Assembly (NCBI GenBank): GCA_900143615.1
Contig: FREU01000001.1
Coordinates: 8,941 to 72,940, forward strand
Reading direction: 5' to 3'
Length of the DNA: 64,000 bases
Source: Rhodobacteraceae bacterium Alg231-30
Lineage (GTDB): Bacteria; Pseudomonadota; Alphaproteobacteria; Rhodobacterales; Rhodobacteraceae
Below are positions 26,292 through 35,087 of the stretch, piece after piece (the stretch's first letter is position 1; each line of letters starts with the position of its first letter). The position numbers were made by a program, and so were the translations under genes. The notes beneath the pieces were generated by a model. That model searched no databases, was not told where the DNA came from, and worked only from the letters and a program-made list of their open reading frames with translations.

Positions 26292-27320
26292 TCAATGTGG
26301 GGAGTGCACTCTCACAAAATTGGATGGCGACAAACCCTCCCAGCCCGAAAATGCTTCGGAAAAACTCTGCCGGTGATCAAAGCCAAGTGTTTCTGCTGTT
26401 TCATCTATACTTTTTCCGGCCAATAGCAGGCGCTTGGACATGAGGTGGCGCTCTGTCTGGACGATTTCACGATAAGACGTGCCTTCAGATTTCAGGCGAA
26501 GTTGAAGAGTTCTTTCATGTACCTGTAATGCGTTAGCTGTATTAAAAAGCGACCAAGGTGCAACGCCAAAAGATGCCCGAACGAGTCCTGCAACGATGTC
26601 TTTGGCAAGTGGCTTTAGTTCAGCTTGGTTTTGCCCCGAGAGCATGACTTTGGCATCTAGGTAGCGCGACAACACCTCGGCTCGAAGGACATCTGCCCCA
26701 ACCATCCCCGTTTTTAACAACCTTTCGTCGAACGAGATGTAGCCTTGTTTGGAATTGCGCACTTCTATGATCGGAGAGCCTGCGGGAAAGTGGGTCAAAG
26801 ATCCGTTTGGATAGGAAAGTGTGATGGCGGGATCCAACTGGTTATTTGCGCGGCAAACAATATTTGCCAGCAGACCAATGGTGTATTGAACATCATGGGC
26901 CCCTTCACCGACATTGAAGGGTTCAAAATACCAGATGTGGCAGCGCCCGCCATAGACCCTAATGACAAGCTCGGACTCGCTCTGGATGTAACTTAGCGCT
27001 GATTGCGTGATCTGGAATGCGTCCCACAAAGAGTCGGCTGAAACGATCGCCCGACCAACAAAGCCTAGATCTTCAAGCTTTTGGCGAAATCCCGCCCAGA
27101 CAAAGAAATCCTCATCGCCAGCCAGTCGCGATATTTTTCTCATTCCTTTTAGGTAGGTCGAAACGTCAACAATTTCCTCAGCGTCAGTTGGAAGCTCAAG
27201 GATTTGTAGCGTTTTTTGAAATGCCCGAGTGCTCTCGGACAGCAATAGGGTTGGCCCATGGAATGCGCCCGCTCTGATCATAAATTTGTCGGCGGATGCA
27301 CTCATTGAGTGAGGCAACAA
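26292..27320 (-). CDS. AraC-family transcriptional regulator
   Basis: A 342-residue regulator. The N-terminal 220 residues form an arabinose-binding-like sensor domain, and the C-terminus has the double HTH ('ALQVHERTLQLRLKSEGTSY' and 'IDETAETLGFDHRQSFSEAF'). It is transcribed divergently from the arylsulfatase across about 250 bp and is the obvious candidate regulator of it. Several in-frame ATGs lie near the start (27305, 27281), so the exact N-terminus is uncertain. Confidence 0.87.
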   Translation of the reverse strand: MLPHSMSASADKFMIRAGAFHGPTLLLSESTRAFQKTLQILELPTDAEEIVDVSTYLKGMRKISRLAGDEDFFVWAGFRQKLEDLGFVGRAIVSADSLWDAFQITQSALSYIQSESELVIRVYGGRCHIWYFEPFNVGEGAHDVQYTIGLLANIVCRANNQLDPAITLSYPNGSLTHFPAGSPIIEVRNSKQGYISFDERLLKTGMVGADVLRAEVLSRYLDAKVMLSGQNQAELKPLAKDIVAGLVRASFGVAPWSLFNTANALQVHERTLQLRLKSEGTSYREIVQTERHLMSKRLLLAGKSIDETAETLGFDHRQSFSEAFSGWEGLSPSNFVRVHSPH

Positions 27321-27577
27321 ATTGGATTCTGAAAGGGGGAAACGCGGTCAATTGGGCGTGTCATAGCTCTTCTCAATGAGGAAACAGAATGGTTCGGCAA
27401 AACGCTATCATGAAACTCTACTTAATAGATGAACTAAAATAAGACTTTGATTCGTGTTTGCCGACGCGACTGGGGCAAACGATCCCTAACATCTTAATTC
27501 TTCGCGGCGATCAAAGGTTTCGCGATGCCATCAGTCGGGAGGCTGATGTGGGGATTTTTGAGATTTCGGGAGATCAC

Positions 27578-29155
27578 ATGATACACAAATTCGGCTTAAC
27601 AAAAACAGTGATGATGGGCGCTTTGTCTGTCGCTGTCCTGTCGGTTGGGGCGCCCGCTTTTGCTGAGGAAAAACCAAATATTCTCGTGATCTGGGGGGAC
27701 GATATTGGACAATCCAATATCTCGGCCTACACGCGCGGATTGATGGGGTATGAAACGCCTAACATTGACCGGGTCGCAGACGAAGGCATGATGTTCACCG
27801 ACTACTATGGAGAGCAGTCCTGTACTGCTGGCCGGTCTTCTTACATTATGGGGCAATCTGTCTATCGCACAGGCCTGTCCAAAGTTGGCCTTCCCGGCGC
27901 CGATCTGGGCATGCAAGAAGAGGATCCGACGATTGCGGGCCTTCTGAAACCTCTGGGTTATATGACCGGTCAGTTCGGCAAGAACCACTTGGGCGACCAA
28001 GACCGGATGCTGCCAACCAACCATGGCTTTGATGAGTTCTTTGGAAACCTTTATCACCTCAATGCAGAAGAAGAGCCGGAAAACCGCGACTATCCAGGTG
28101 ATGCGGTTCTGGCAGACGGGCAAACCTTCCGCGAAGCCTTTGGCCCGCGTGGAGTGATTAAGTCTACCGCAGATGGGTCCATTGAAGACACGGGTCCATT
28201 GACCAAAAAGCGTATGGAAACGGTGGACGATGAAACTGTTGCTGCTGCAATCGACTTTATCAAACGTGCTGATGAACAAGGCAAACCTTTCTACGTTTGG
28301 TGGAACGGCACGCGGATGCATTTTCGCACACACGTGAAAGACGAACTTTTTGGAATTTCCGGTCAGGATGAATATGGCGATGGCATGGTCGAACACGACA
28401 TGCACGTGGGTCAACTCTTGGATGTGCTGGACGAGTTGGGTATCGCGGATAATACAATCGTGCATTACTCGACCGACAATGGTCCTCATAAAAACACATG
28501 GCCTGATGCCGGTTCCAACCCGTTCTACAGTGAAAAGAACACGAACTGGGAAGGTGGATGGCGTGTGCCGTCGCTCGTGCGTTGGCCTGGCAAAATTGAG
28601 GCTGACTCGGTTTCAAACGAAATCATGCACCACATGGACTGGCTGCCTACATTCTTGGCTGCCGCGGGCAATGAAACCATCAAGGAAGATCTAAAGGCGG
28701 GTGGTGTTCAAGCCATTGGCCGTGAATACAAGGTTCACTTGGATGGCTACAACTTCTTGCCTGTTCTGACGGGTGAAACCAAAGACGGCCCACGTCACGA
28801 GATCTTCTATTTTGCAGACACCGGAGAGCTTACCGCGCTGCGCTATGACGACTGGAAACTGATCTTCCTTGAGCAAAAGGCTGTTTCCACATTGCGGGCA
28901 TGGATCGAGCCTTGGACTCCGCTGCGGGTTCCTTTGATTACCAACCTGCGTCGTGACCCATATGAGCAAGCGCATCTGACGTCCAACACCTACTATGACT
29001 GGATGATCGATCGGATTTACTTCCTCGTTCCGGCGCAGAAATACGTGGCCCAGTTTTTGTCGACCTTCCAAGAATTCCCACCACGTCAGAAACCGGCCAG
29101 CTTCTCTATTGATCAGGTCATGGAGTTGATGGCGGCAAACAACGGGAGCAAGTAA
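27578..29155 (+). CDS. Exported arylsulfatase (type I, formylglycine-dependent)
   Basis: 525 residues from the ATG at 27578, chosen because GGGAG lies just upstream and a Sec signal follows ('SVAVLSVGAPAFAEE'); the frame itself opens at 27458. Sulfatase hallmarks are the metal-binding Asp pair in 'ILVIWGDDIGQSN' (Asp-41, Asp-42) and the formylglycine site Cys-82 in 'SCTAGRSSYIMGQ'. The site is a CxAxR variant of the usual CxPxR. Also present are 'GKNHLG' (Lys, His) and 'YSTDNGPHKN'. It hydrolyses sulfate esters in the periplasm, releasing sulfate or desulfating algal or aromatic compounds; the exact substrate is unknown. A formylglycine-generating enzyme or anaerobic maturase is not in this window. 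Confidence 0.93.
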   Translation: MIHKFGLTKTVMMGALSVAVLSVGAPAFAEEKPNILVIWGDDIGQSNISAYTRGLMGYETPNIDRVADEGMMFTDYYGEQSCTAGRSSYIMGQSVYRTGLSKVGLPGADLGMQEEDPTIAGLLKPLGYMTGQFGKNHLGDQDRMLPTNHGFDEFFGNLYHLNAEEEPENRDYPGDAVLADGQTFREAFGPRGVIKSTADGSIEDTGPLTKKRMETVDDETVAAAIDFIKRADEQGKPFYVWWNGTRMHFRTHVKDELFGISGQDEYGDGMVEHDMHVGQLLDVLDELGIADNTIVHYSTDNGPHKNTWPDAGSNPFYSEKNTNWEGGWRVPSLVRWPGKIEADSVSNEIMHHMDWLPTFLAAAGNETIKEDLKAGGVQAIGREYKVHLDGYNFLPVLTGETKDGPRHEIFYFADTGELTALRYDDWKLIFLEQKAVSTLRAWIEPWTPLRVPLITNLRRDPYEQAHLTSNTYYDWMIDRIYFLVPAQKYVAQFLSTFQEFPPRQKPASFSIDQVMELMAANNGSK

Positions 29156-29300
29156 TCCCGCGGTTTAGAAACGCATTTCATGTGCGGTGTCAAATGGGCA
29201 TCGCGCATGAAGCAATAGTCTCAAGATCAAAATTCATTGCCGAAGGCGCAAGTTCAGCGCCGGAGCAAATGAGCAACAACCACCCAATGGGAGAGAGATC

Positions 29301-29810
29301 ATGACTGACTTGGTCGTTATAGTATTCGAGGGACGACATACGGCAGACGAAGCCCTTCTTCGCTTGCAGAAAATGAGTATGGATTGGGAAGTGGATCTCG
29401 ACGAGGCCGTGGTGATGACCCGCGACAAAAACGGGACGGTCCGCACGCGCAATTCAGACACCCTCACTGCCGCGGGTTTTGTGGGCGGCACGTCTCTTGG
29501 AGCGCTGACAGGCACACTCATCGGTACCATGGTTGGTAACCCAGCCGCAGGTTTTGTTGCTGGCTCGGCTCTCGGTGCCACTTCCGGAACATTGGCCGGC
29601 ATGCTGGATCAGGCAGACGAAGAGGATGCTTTGGCCGCTCGCGTTGGGGCGAAAATGGGGCCTGACTCATCGGCTTTGGCTGTAATTGGTTGGTCCAACC
29701 GCCCGACGAAGTTGTTGAGTGAATTGGAAGGCATGAAGGGCGAGGTCATCGAGACGTCCTTGTCTGTCAGCAACGAAAACGAACTGCGCGCAGCCTTATC
29801 GGGCAGCTGA
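29301..29810 (+). CDS. DUF1269-family membrane-associated protein
   Basis: A 169-residue protein that starts 'MTDLVVIVFEGRHTADEAL', the alpha/beta segment typical of DUF1269. A glycine-rich hydrophobic stretch at about 52-98 ('FVGGTSLGALTGTLIGTMVG') and a second soluble segment follow. Function unknown in the family; members often occur with stress and envelope genes. A second, longer member lies at 33601-34458. It is the first gene of the plus-strand envelope set, 145 bp after the sulfatase. Confidence 0.82.
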   Translation: MTDLVVIVFEGRHTADEALLRLQKMSMDWEVDLDEAVVMTRDKNGTVRTRNSDTLTAAGFVGGTSLGALTGTLIGTMVGNPAAGFVAGSALGATSGTLAGMLDQADEEDALAARVGAKMGPDSSALAVIGWSNRPTKLLSELEGMKGEVIETSLSVSNENELRAALSGS

Positions 29811-29892
29811 TTGGTTTGAATGAAACTCCGATCAACAGACCGCTGTTGGCCGGACATCTAGTGTTTCAATTTTTGTAGATGGAAATGGATTT

Positions 29893-30297
29893 ATGAAAAG
29901 ATTGCTGACAACTGCGGCTATTGTGTCCGCACTCGGGGCCGCGATGCCCCTAGCGGCAGAGACTGCACCTCACGTGGCTGGTGGAGTCGTTGTAGAATAC
30001 AACAATTTGGATATTGCCTTGGTCGCTTCGGGTTGGAGTGTCGTCGAACTTTTACGCGGTGATGTCTACAATGCTGGCGGTGATTTTGTCGGCTATGTCC
30101 ATGATGCATTGGTCCTGCCGGACGGCGACACCACATTTGTGATCGTCAATGTCGCGGGCTTTCTGAACATCGGTGAAAAGCTGATTGCTTTGCCTGCGGG
30201 CGCCTTTGAGATCAACACCGATGGTGATTTGGTTTTGCCAAATGCGACCAAAGACAATCTGAAAAGCTTGCCTCGTTTTTATTACGCGAAGAACTGA
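29893..30297 (+). CDS. Exported PRC-barrel-like protein
   Basis: 134 residues with a Sec signal (cleavage likely after 'AAMPLAAE'). The mature part looks like a PRC-barrel: 'GDVYNAGGDFVGYVHDALV', 'TTFVIVNVAGFLNIGEKLI', 'LPNATKDNLKSLPRF'. Periplasmic PRC-barrel proteins are common in alphaproteobacteria and have no fixed function. It is in line with the DUF1269 and HdeD-like genes. Confidence 0.78.
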   Translation: MKRLLTTAAIVSALGAAMPLAAETAPHVAGGVVVEYNNLDIALVASGWSVVELLRGDVYNAGGDFVGYVHDALVLPDGDTTFVIVNVAGFLNIGEKLIALPAGAFEINTDGDLVLPNATKDNLKSLPRFYYAKN

Positions 30298-30304
30298 AGA
30301 AATG

Positions 30305-30338
30305 ACGACCCGGAGACGGTTTGCGCCTCTCTGGGTCG
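30305..30338 (+). terminator. Weak hairpin after the PRC-barrel gene
   Basis: CGACCCGGAG and CTCTGGGTCG can pair as a stem across ACGGTTTGCGCCT. No T-run follows, so attenuation rather than firm termination is likely. Confidence 0.4.
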
Positions 30339-30403
30339 GGTTCAAGACCTGCGAAGTTACAAGACAAACGAACAAGCCACATTTCCAAATGAAAGACTGA
30401 ACT

Positions 30404-30958
30404 ATGGGAAACGCGACTAGCAAAATTCAAAACAATTGGGGTTGGTTTCTAGCCCTAGGGATTTTGATGATCATTGGCGGAACCACAGCGATTTTTGCAC
30501 CATTCGCGGTGTCTCTGGTGGTGGAAGTGATTGTCGGTGCGTTTTTCGTCATCGCTGGTATCACAATGCTGATCCAAGTTTTCACAACTAACGATGGTTG
30601 GGATGCTCGGATTACCTATTTGATTCTTGGTGGGTTCAATACGTTTGCTGGCGTTATGCTACTTTTCCGTCCGCTCGAAGGGCTGTTGGCGTTGACGTTG
30701 GTGATGATCACTGCGGTTTTTGTGAATGGACTGCTCCGGATCGCGGTTGGCGTGATGGCCCGACCAGAAGCCGGGTCGGGTTGGGTGATTTTTGGCGGCG
30801 TTATTTCCGTGCTCGTTTCGATCTACCTCATCACCTTTTATCCCGAGGTGAGTGTCACTTTGTTGGGTGTGATGGTGGGCATTTCGCTCATCAGCGAAGG
30901 CGCTAGCTACATCCGTTTTGCCTATGGTCTGAAAAGCGATGGGCCGGTGTCCGCCTGA
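30404..30958 (+). CDS. HdeD-family (DUF308) membrane protein
   Basis: 184 residues with about six membrane helices in the paired-repeat pattern of HdeD ('LGILMIIGGTTAIFAPF', 'AFFVIAGITMLIQVF', 'GGVISVLVSIYLITF'). HdeD is linked to acid resistance in E. coli, but many members have no known role. Its place among PRC-barrel, phosphatase and channel genes supports an envelope or stress function. Confidence 0.85.
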   Translation: MGNATSKIQNNWGWFLALGILMIIGGTTAIFAPFAVSLVVEVIVGAFFVIAGITMLIQVFTTNDGWDARITYLILGGFNTFAGVMLLFRPLEGLLALTLVMITAVFVNGLLRIAVGVMARPEAGSGWVIFGGVISVLVSIYLITFYPEVSVTLLGVMVGISLISEGASYIRFAYGLKSDGPVSA

Positions 30959-31018
30959 AAGGGAGGCTGAATACCGAGAACCACGTCTATCCCGTAAAAT
31001 CCACATGCTGCTGAGAGA

Positions 31019-32746
31019 ATGAATAAAATGCCCGTTTCAAGAACTGTTCCTTTGTTGTTTCGATGTGCAGCCCTTGGCCTGAGTTTCGCGATCCCGTCCG
31101 TTTCACAGGCACAGGATAAACCGCGGTTGGTTCTTCAAATCACAGTCGATCAATTGCGGGGGGATCTGATCGATAGGTACGGTGTTCATATTCGCGAGGA
31201 CGGGTTTCGCTATTTGTTAGACAATGGCGTCAATTTCAAAAACGCCCATCACCGCCATGCCAACACCGAAACCATTGTCGGTCACACGACGCTGGCCACG
31301 GGAACGGACCCAGCCATTCATGGCATGGTCGCCAACCTATGGTTTGATCGGAAAACCGGTCAGCCGTTTTATAACGTGCAGGATCCGGATCATCCGCTGA
31401 TTGGGGCTGCGGGGATTGACGCTGCAAATGAAATCGATCCGACCCAACGGGCGGCAACAACTGATGGACGGTCACCACGCAATATCATCAGTTCGACCAT
31501 TTCAGATGAAATTGCTCTGCACTTTGGCCCTGCATCCAAAGTATTCGGCGTTTCAGTCAAGGATCGTGGCGCAATAGCCATGGCTGGTCACGCCGGTGAT
31601 GCCTATTGGTTCTCAAAGTCGGAAGGCCGGTTTGTAACAAGCACGTTCTATCGCGATACCTATCCGGAATGGGTCGAAGAATGGCAGGCAAAGGGGATGG
31701 TTGCATCCTATGCCAACCAGTCCTGGACCCTTCTGGGAGAGGTCGATGACTATGCCTTTGGCGAGCGCGATGATCAGTCATGGGAGACCGAATTACCGGG
31801 GTTTGGGCGGGTCTTCCCTCACAACTGGGGACCGGCTGATGGAAAATACTTTACGACTTTGCTGACACTTAGTCCGGCAGGGGATGAGATCACCGTTGAT
31901 TTTGCCAAAACCCTATTGGACGCGGAGCAACTGGGCAAAGATGACGTGACTGATTACCTGTCCGTTAGTTTGTCTTCCACAGACTATGTCGGACATATTT
32001 TCGGACCTTCCAGTTTGGAAGCAGAAGATAATTTTGCACATCTCGACCGACAAATTGCCGACCTTTTGAAACATGTTCAGACGGCCGTAGGTCTCGAGAA
32101 CACATTGATCATTTTATCTGCGGATCACGGTGATCCCGAACATCCTGAGTATCTTGCTTCCTTGGGGATCGAAGCCGGATTGTTCGATTTCAATCGTGTC
32201 GATACAGAACCGGGATTTATCCGCCTGAAAATGGATTTCGGCGAATCTACTGATTTGGTTCAGAACTTTTCCAACCCTTATCTATATTTGAACAAAGAGC
32301 TCATTTCCGAACGCGGTTTAAATCCTTTGGCTGTCGAGCGCGCCGTTGCCGAGGAACTTCAAAAGCTTCCGGGCATTGCCTACGCAATCAGCAGTTCTGA
32401 CTTACGGCGCGGGTCATTTGCGAAAACCAAGGTAAGCGATGCGGTATTGGCAAACTTCAATCCAGACCGATCGGGAGATATCTATGTTGTGTTTGAGCCC
32501 CACTGGTTTGTAGCGGATTTCGACGGGTTGCACGTTGCGTCTGCACATGGCTCGCCTTGGACATATGACACGCATGTGCCGCTGATCTTTTCAGGGTCAA
32601 ATATAGCTCCACAAACCGTCGTGCGTCGGGTCGAGACCGTCGATGTCGCGCCCACAATTGCGGCCTTGCTGGGGACAAAGCCGCCTTCTGGGGCGGTTGG
32701 CGTTCCCTTGTCTGAAGCAATGCCCAAAACAAAGGACAAACCATGA
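31019..32746 (+). CDS. Exported PafA-like alkaline phosphatase/phosphodiesterase
   Basis: A 575-residue alkaline-phosphatase-superfamily enzyme with a Sec signal ending near 'PSVSQAQ'. Metal and catalytic residues follow the PafA/NPP order: Asp-44 in 'LQITVDQLRG', probable nucleophile Thr-85 in 'NTETIVGHTTLATG', then 'SSTDYVGHIFGP' (Asp, His), 'LSADHGDPEHPE' (Asp, His) and a late His in 'VASAHGSPWTYD'. It releases phosphate from monoesters, or cleaves diesters, in the periplasm. Its stop overlaps the next start by 4 bp. Confidence 0.88.
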   Translation: MNKMPVSRTVPLLFRCAALGLSFAIPSVSQAQDKPRLVLQITVDQLRGDLIDRYGVHIREDGFRYLLDNGVNFKNAHHRHANTETIVGHTTLATGTDPAIHGMVANLWFDRKTGQPFYNVQDPDHPLIGAAGIDAANEIDPTQRAATTDGRSPRNIISSTISDEIALHFGPASKVFGVSVKDRGAIAMAGHAGDAYWFSKSEGRFVTSTFYRDTYPEWVEEWQAKGMVASYANQSWTLLGEVDDYAFGERDDQSWETELPGFGRVFPHNWGPADGKYFTTLLTLSPAGDEITVDFAKTLLDAEQLGKDDVTDYLSVSLSSTDYVGHIFGPSSLEAEDNFAHLDRQIADLLKHVQTAVGLENTLIILSADHGDPEHPEYLASLGIEAGLFDFNRVDTEPGFIRLKMDFGESTDLVQNFSNPYLYLNKELISERGLNPLAVERAVAEELQKLPGIAYAISSSDLRRGSFAKTKVSDAVLANFNPDRSGDIYVVFEPHWFVADFDGLHVASAHGSPWTYDTHVPLIFSGSNIAPQTVVRRVETVDVAPTIAALLGTKPPSGAVGVPLSEAMPKTKDKP

Positions 32747-33528
32747 AATCGTTTGTAAAACGCCTTCGTCTTATTGTCGTTTTATGCGTGGCCGGAACAT
32801 CGGCGTATGCTCAGTCGGATGCGGCACAAGCCAACAATCCATTGGCAGATATCACCGCGTTCAATATCCAAAACTACTATTTCGGAGAACTTACCGGTCC
32901 CGGGGACACAACAGGAAATCAGTTTGTCCTGAGATATGCGAAGCCAGTCGCAATAGGGGATACAAATTGGTTGATCCGGGCTTCGCTGCCATACAATTCA
33001 CTGCCCGTAGGTACAGGTGGGCAGACGGTCAGCGGCATCGGGGACTTTGATATATTTGCCGCGTACCAGATTGACACAGGTAAGCCTGGCGTAAGCTTTG
33101 CGATTGGCCCCCAAGTGGTGGCCCCAACAGCTTCTGATAACCGATTGGGCGCGGATCAATGGCAGCTCGGGATCGCGAACGTCTACTTTAATGCGACCTC
33201 GCCAGTGTTTCAGTACGGCTACCTTTTGACTTGGCGTGGCGGCGTCGGGGATACAAATGGTCGAACTCGCTCCAATCTTGGCGCCTTTCAGCCCTTTGCG
33301 TTCTATCAACTTGGCAATGGTTACTACACGGGGGGTGCCCCGATCTGGACCTACAACTTTGCCACTGACGGTTACTCCGTGCCTCTTGGTCTTCGCCTTG
33401 GGAAAGTCTCAAAGCGCGGTGACACGGTCTATAACTTCTTCGTTGAACCGCAATATTCGGTTTTCCACAAAGGAGCGGGCCAACCGAAGTGGCAAATCTA
33501 CATGGCGCTCAACATGCAGTTTAAGTGA
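32743..33528 (+). CDS. Outer-membrane beta-barrel-like protein
   Basis: 261 residues, Sec signal ('VVLCVAGTSAYAQ'), then amphipathic beta strands and aromatic-rich turns ending in 'IYMALNMQFK'. The pattern is like the MetA/phenol-degradation and transporter-like outer-membrane families ('LRYAKPVAIGDTNWLIRASL', 'FAIGPQVVAPTASDN'). Translation is coupled to the phosphatase, so the two may form an uptake and hydrolysis pair. No close family function is recognised. Confidence 0.72.
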   Translation: MKSFVKRLRLIVVLCVAGTSAYAQSDAAQANNPLADITAFNIQNYYFGELTGPGDTTGNQFVLRYAKPVAIGDTNWLIRASLPYNSLPVGTGGQTVSGIGDFDIFAAYQIDTGKPGVSFAIGPQVVAPTASDNRLGADQWQLGIANVYFNATSPVFQYGYLLTWRGGVGDTNGRTRSNLGAFQPFAFYQLGNGYYTGGAPIWTYNFATDGYSVPLGLRLGKVSKRGDTVYNFFVEPQYSVFHKGAGQPKWQIYMALNMQFK

Positions 33529-33600
33529 CCCTTTGGTCGCTTGGCGAAACACCAACCCATTTTGGAAAAACAACTTAAGTTAACATTTAGGAGTGTGAAT

Positions 33601-34458
33601 ATGGAAAAGTTTATTGCTGTCGTTTTTGAAAACGATGCCGCTGCCTTTAAAGGTGAAACGGCTTTGCGGGGCCTGCATTCTGTCGGAGAGCTTGCGGTGT
33701 ATGCTGCTGCCGTCATCGGGAAAGATCTCGATGGAAAAGTCGAGGTGAAAAAAATCGAAGACGAAGGGCCTTTGGGAACCGCTCTGGGCCTTGTACTTGG
33801 TGGCATGGTGGGCGTTTTGGCCGGCCCGCTTGCCGTTGCATCAGGTGCCGCTGTAGCCGGGTCTGCCGCCGCCGCGACGGCCGCTGCGTCGGGGATGGCT
33901 GTTGGATCAATGACTGGTGGTCTGTTTGGGGTTTACCGAGATCTATGGGTTGCCGGAATTGACTCGGCGATGCTTGAGGAAGTCAGCATTGAGCTTCTTC
34001 CGGGGAAGTCTTGCTTGGTCGCGTCCGTTGACGAAGTTTGGACGTCCCCGCTCGATGTCAAAATGAGTGAGGCGGGTGGCGTTGTTTTCCGCAAGCCGCG
34101 TGTTGATGCGATCGACGAACAATATGCAGCTGACATGGCCGAGCTTGATCGGGAAATTGCCGAGCTCAAAGATGAGTGGGCGCAATCGACTGAAGAAACA
34201 AAACAGGCAATTCACGACAAGATTGAAGCGGCAAAGACCAAGGCAAGCGCAGCTAAAGATAAGATTTCGGATCGCATCGACGAACTGGATAGTCAAACAG
34301 AAGCGCGGCTTGAGGCGATTGACGAGCAAATTGCGGCGGCCAAGGAAAACACCCGTCAAAAGTTTGAGAAGCGCAAAGCCGAAATTCAAACTGACTACAA
34401 AGAACGCAAGACCAAGTTGGATGCCTCTATGGCTTTGGCCAAGGAAGCACTTACGTGA
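33601..34458 (+). CDS. DUF1269-like membrane protein with long C-terminal coiled coil
   Basis: 285 residues from the ATG at 33601, preceded by AGGAG at 33590-33594; the frame opens at 33541 without support. The N-terminal half is the DUF1269 type ('MEKFIAVVFENDAAAFKGE') with a glycine/alanine-rich hydrophobic segment at about 60-110. From about residue 175 the protein is one long charged helix of heptads ('EIAELKDEWAQSTEETKQ', 'KRKAEIQTDYKERKTKLDA'). The tail is about 110 residues longer than in the other DUF1269 protein here and could tether or span in the envelope. Function unknown. Confidence 0.78.
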   Translation: MEKFIAVVFENDAAAFKGETALRGLHSVGELAVYAAAVIGKDLDGKVEVKKIEDEGPLGTALGLVLGGMVGVLAGPLAVASGAAVAGSAAAATAAASGMAVGSMTGGLFGVYRDLWVAGIDSAMLEEVSIELLPGKSCLVASVDEVWTSPLDVKMSEAGGVVFRKPRVDAIDEQYAADMAELDREIAELKDEWAQSTEETKQAIHDKIEAAKTKASAAKDKISDRIDELDSQTEARLEAIDEQIAAAKENTRQKFEKRKAEIQTDYKERKTKLDASMALAKEALT

Positions 34459-34571
34459 TCCAAGTTTGGCACGTGGTCTGAAGAAGCCCAGTCTGCGCTT
34501 TCCGAAATAGGCGGCGCAGACTAGGATCAGTACATTGTTGTGGGTTTCATACCCGAGAGAAGGAAGTTGAA

Positions 34572-34811
34572 ATGGCAGATTTGAAGAGCATGATGGCTGA
34601 ACTTCAACAGAAGCGAGATGAAATCAAGCTTCAGTTGCATCTTGGGTCGATGGAGGCCGAAGAGGAATGGGATTCACTTGTCTCCGAGTGGGACAAATTC
34701 CTATCAAAGTCACAATTTGACAAAACCGCCGACGAGGTCGGTGAGGCAGCCCGTGAGTTGGGTCTGAAAATGAAGTCCGCTTATGACAATGCCAAGAAGG
34801 CCGTCGGTTAA
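34572..34811 (+). CDS. Small coiled-coil protein
   Basis: 79 residues, almost wholly helical and charged ('LKSMMAELQQKRDEIKLQL', 'DKTADEVGEAARELGLKMK'). It has a good ribosome site (GAGAGAAGG about 10 nt before the ATG) and no signal or membrane segment. It resembles small stress-linked helical proteins and follows the coiled-coil DUF1269 gene. No function known. Confidence 0.7.
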   Translation: MADLKSMMAELQQKRDEIKLQLHLGSMEAEEEWDSLVSEWDKFLSKSQFDKTADEVGEAARELGLKMKSAYDNAKKAVG

Positions 34812-35087
34812 CGGGGGGACAAATATCGAAAATTGCAAGGATGTATAAGGCATGCGGGACCAGCAATCTGGATGTTGGACCGTTCCGCGACAGGAATATT
34901 ACCTTGCTTGTTAGGGGTTGGTGTGAAACGCGTGCCGACCCCGATTTCGGAAAATCGATCCGAAGTCAGCGGTAGCCACTATGTGCCTATCACCAAGGGA
35001 AATACTAGCTCACAGGACAATTTCTACTGCGAGGGGACGTAATTTTCCAAATGCATTTTTCTTCCACAATCCAAAGGGGCCCGATGA
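34812..35087. other. Non-coding gap upstream of the first AI-2E gene
   Basis: About 275 bp, no gene recognised. It probably holds the promoter of the AI-2E-family gene. Confidence 0.4.
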
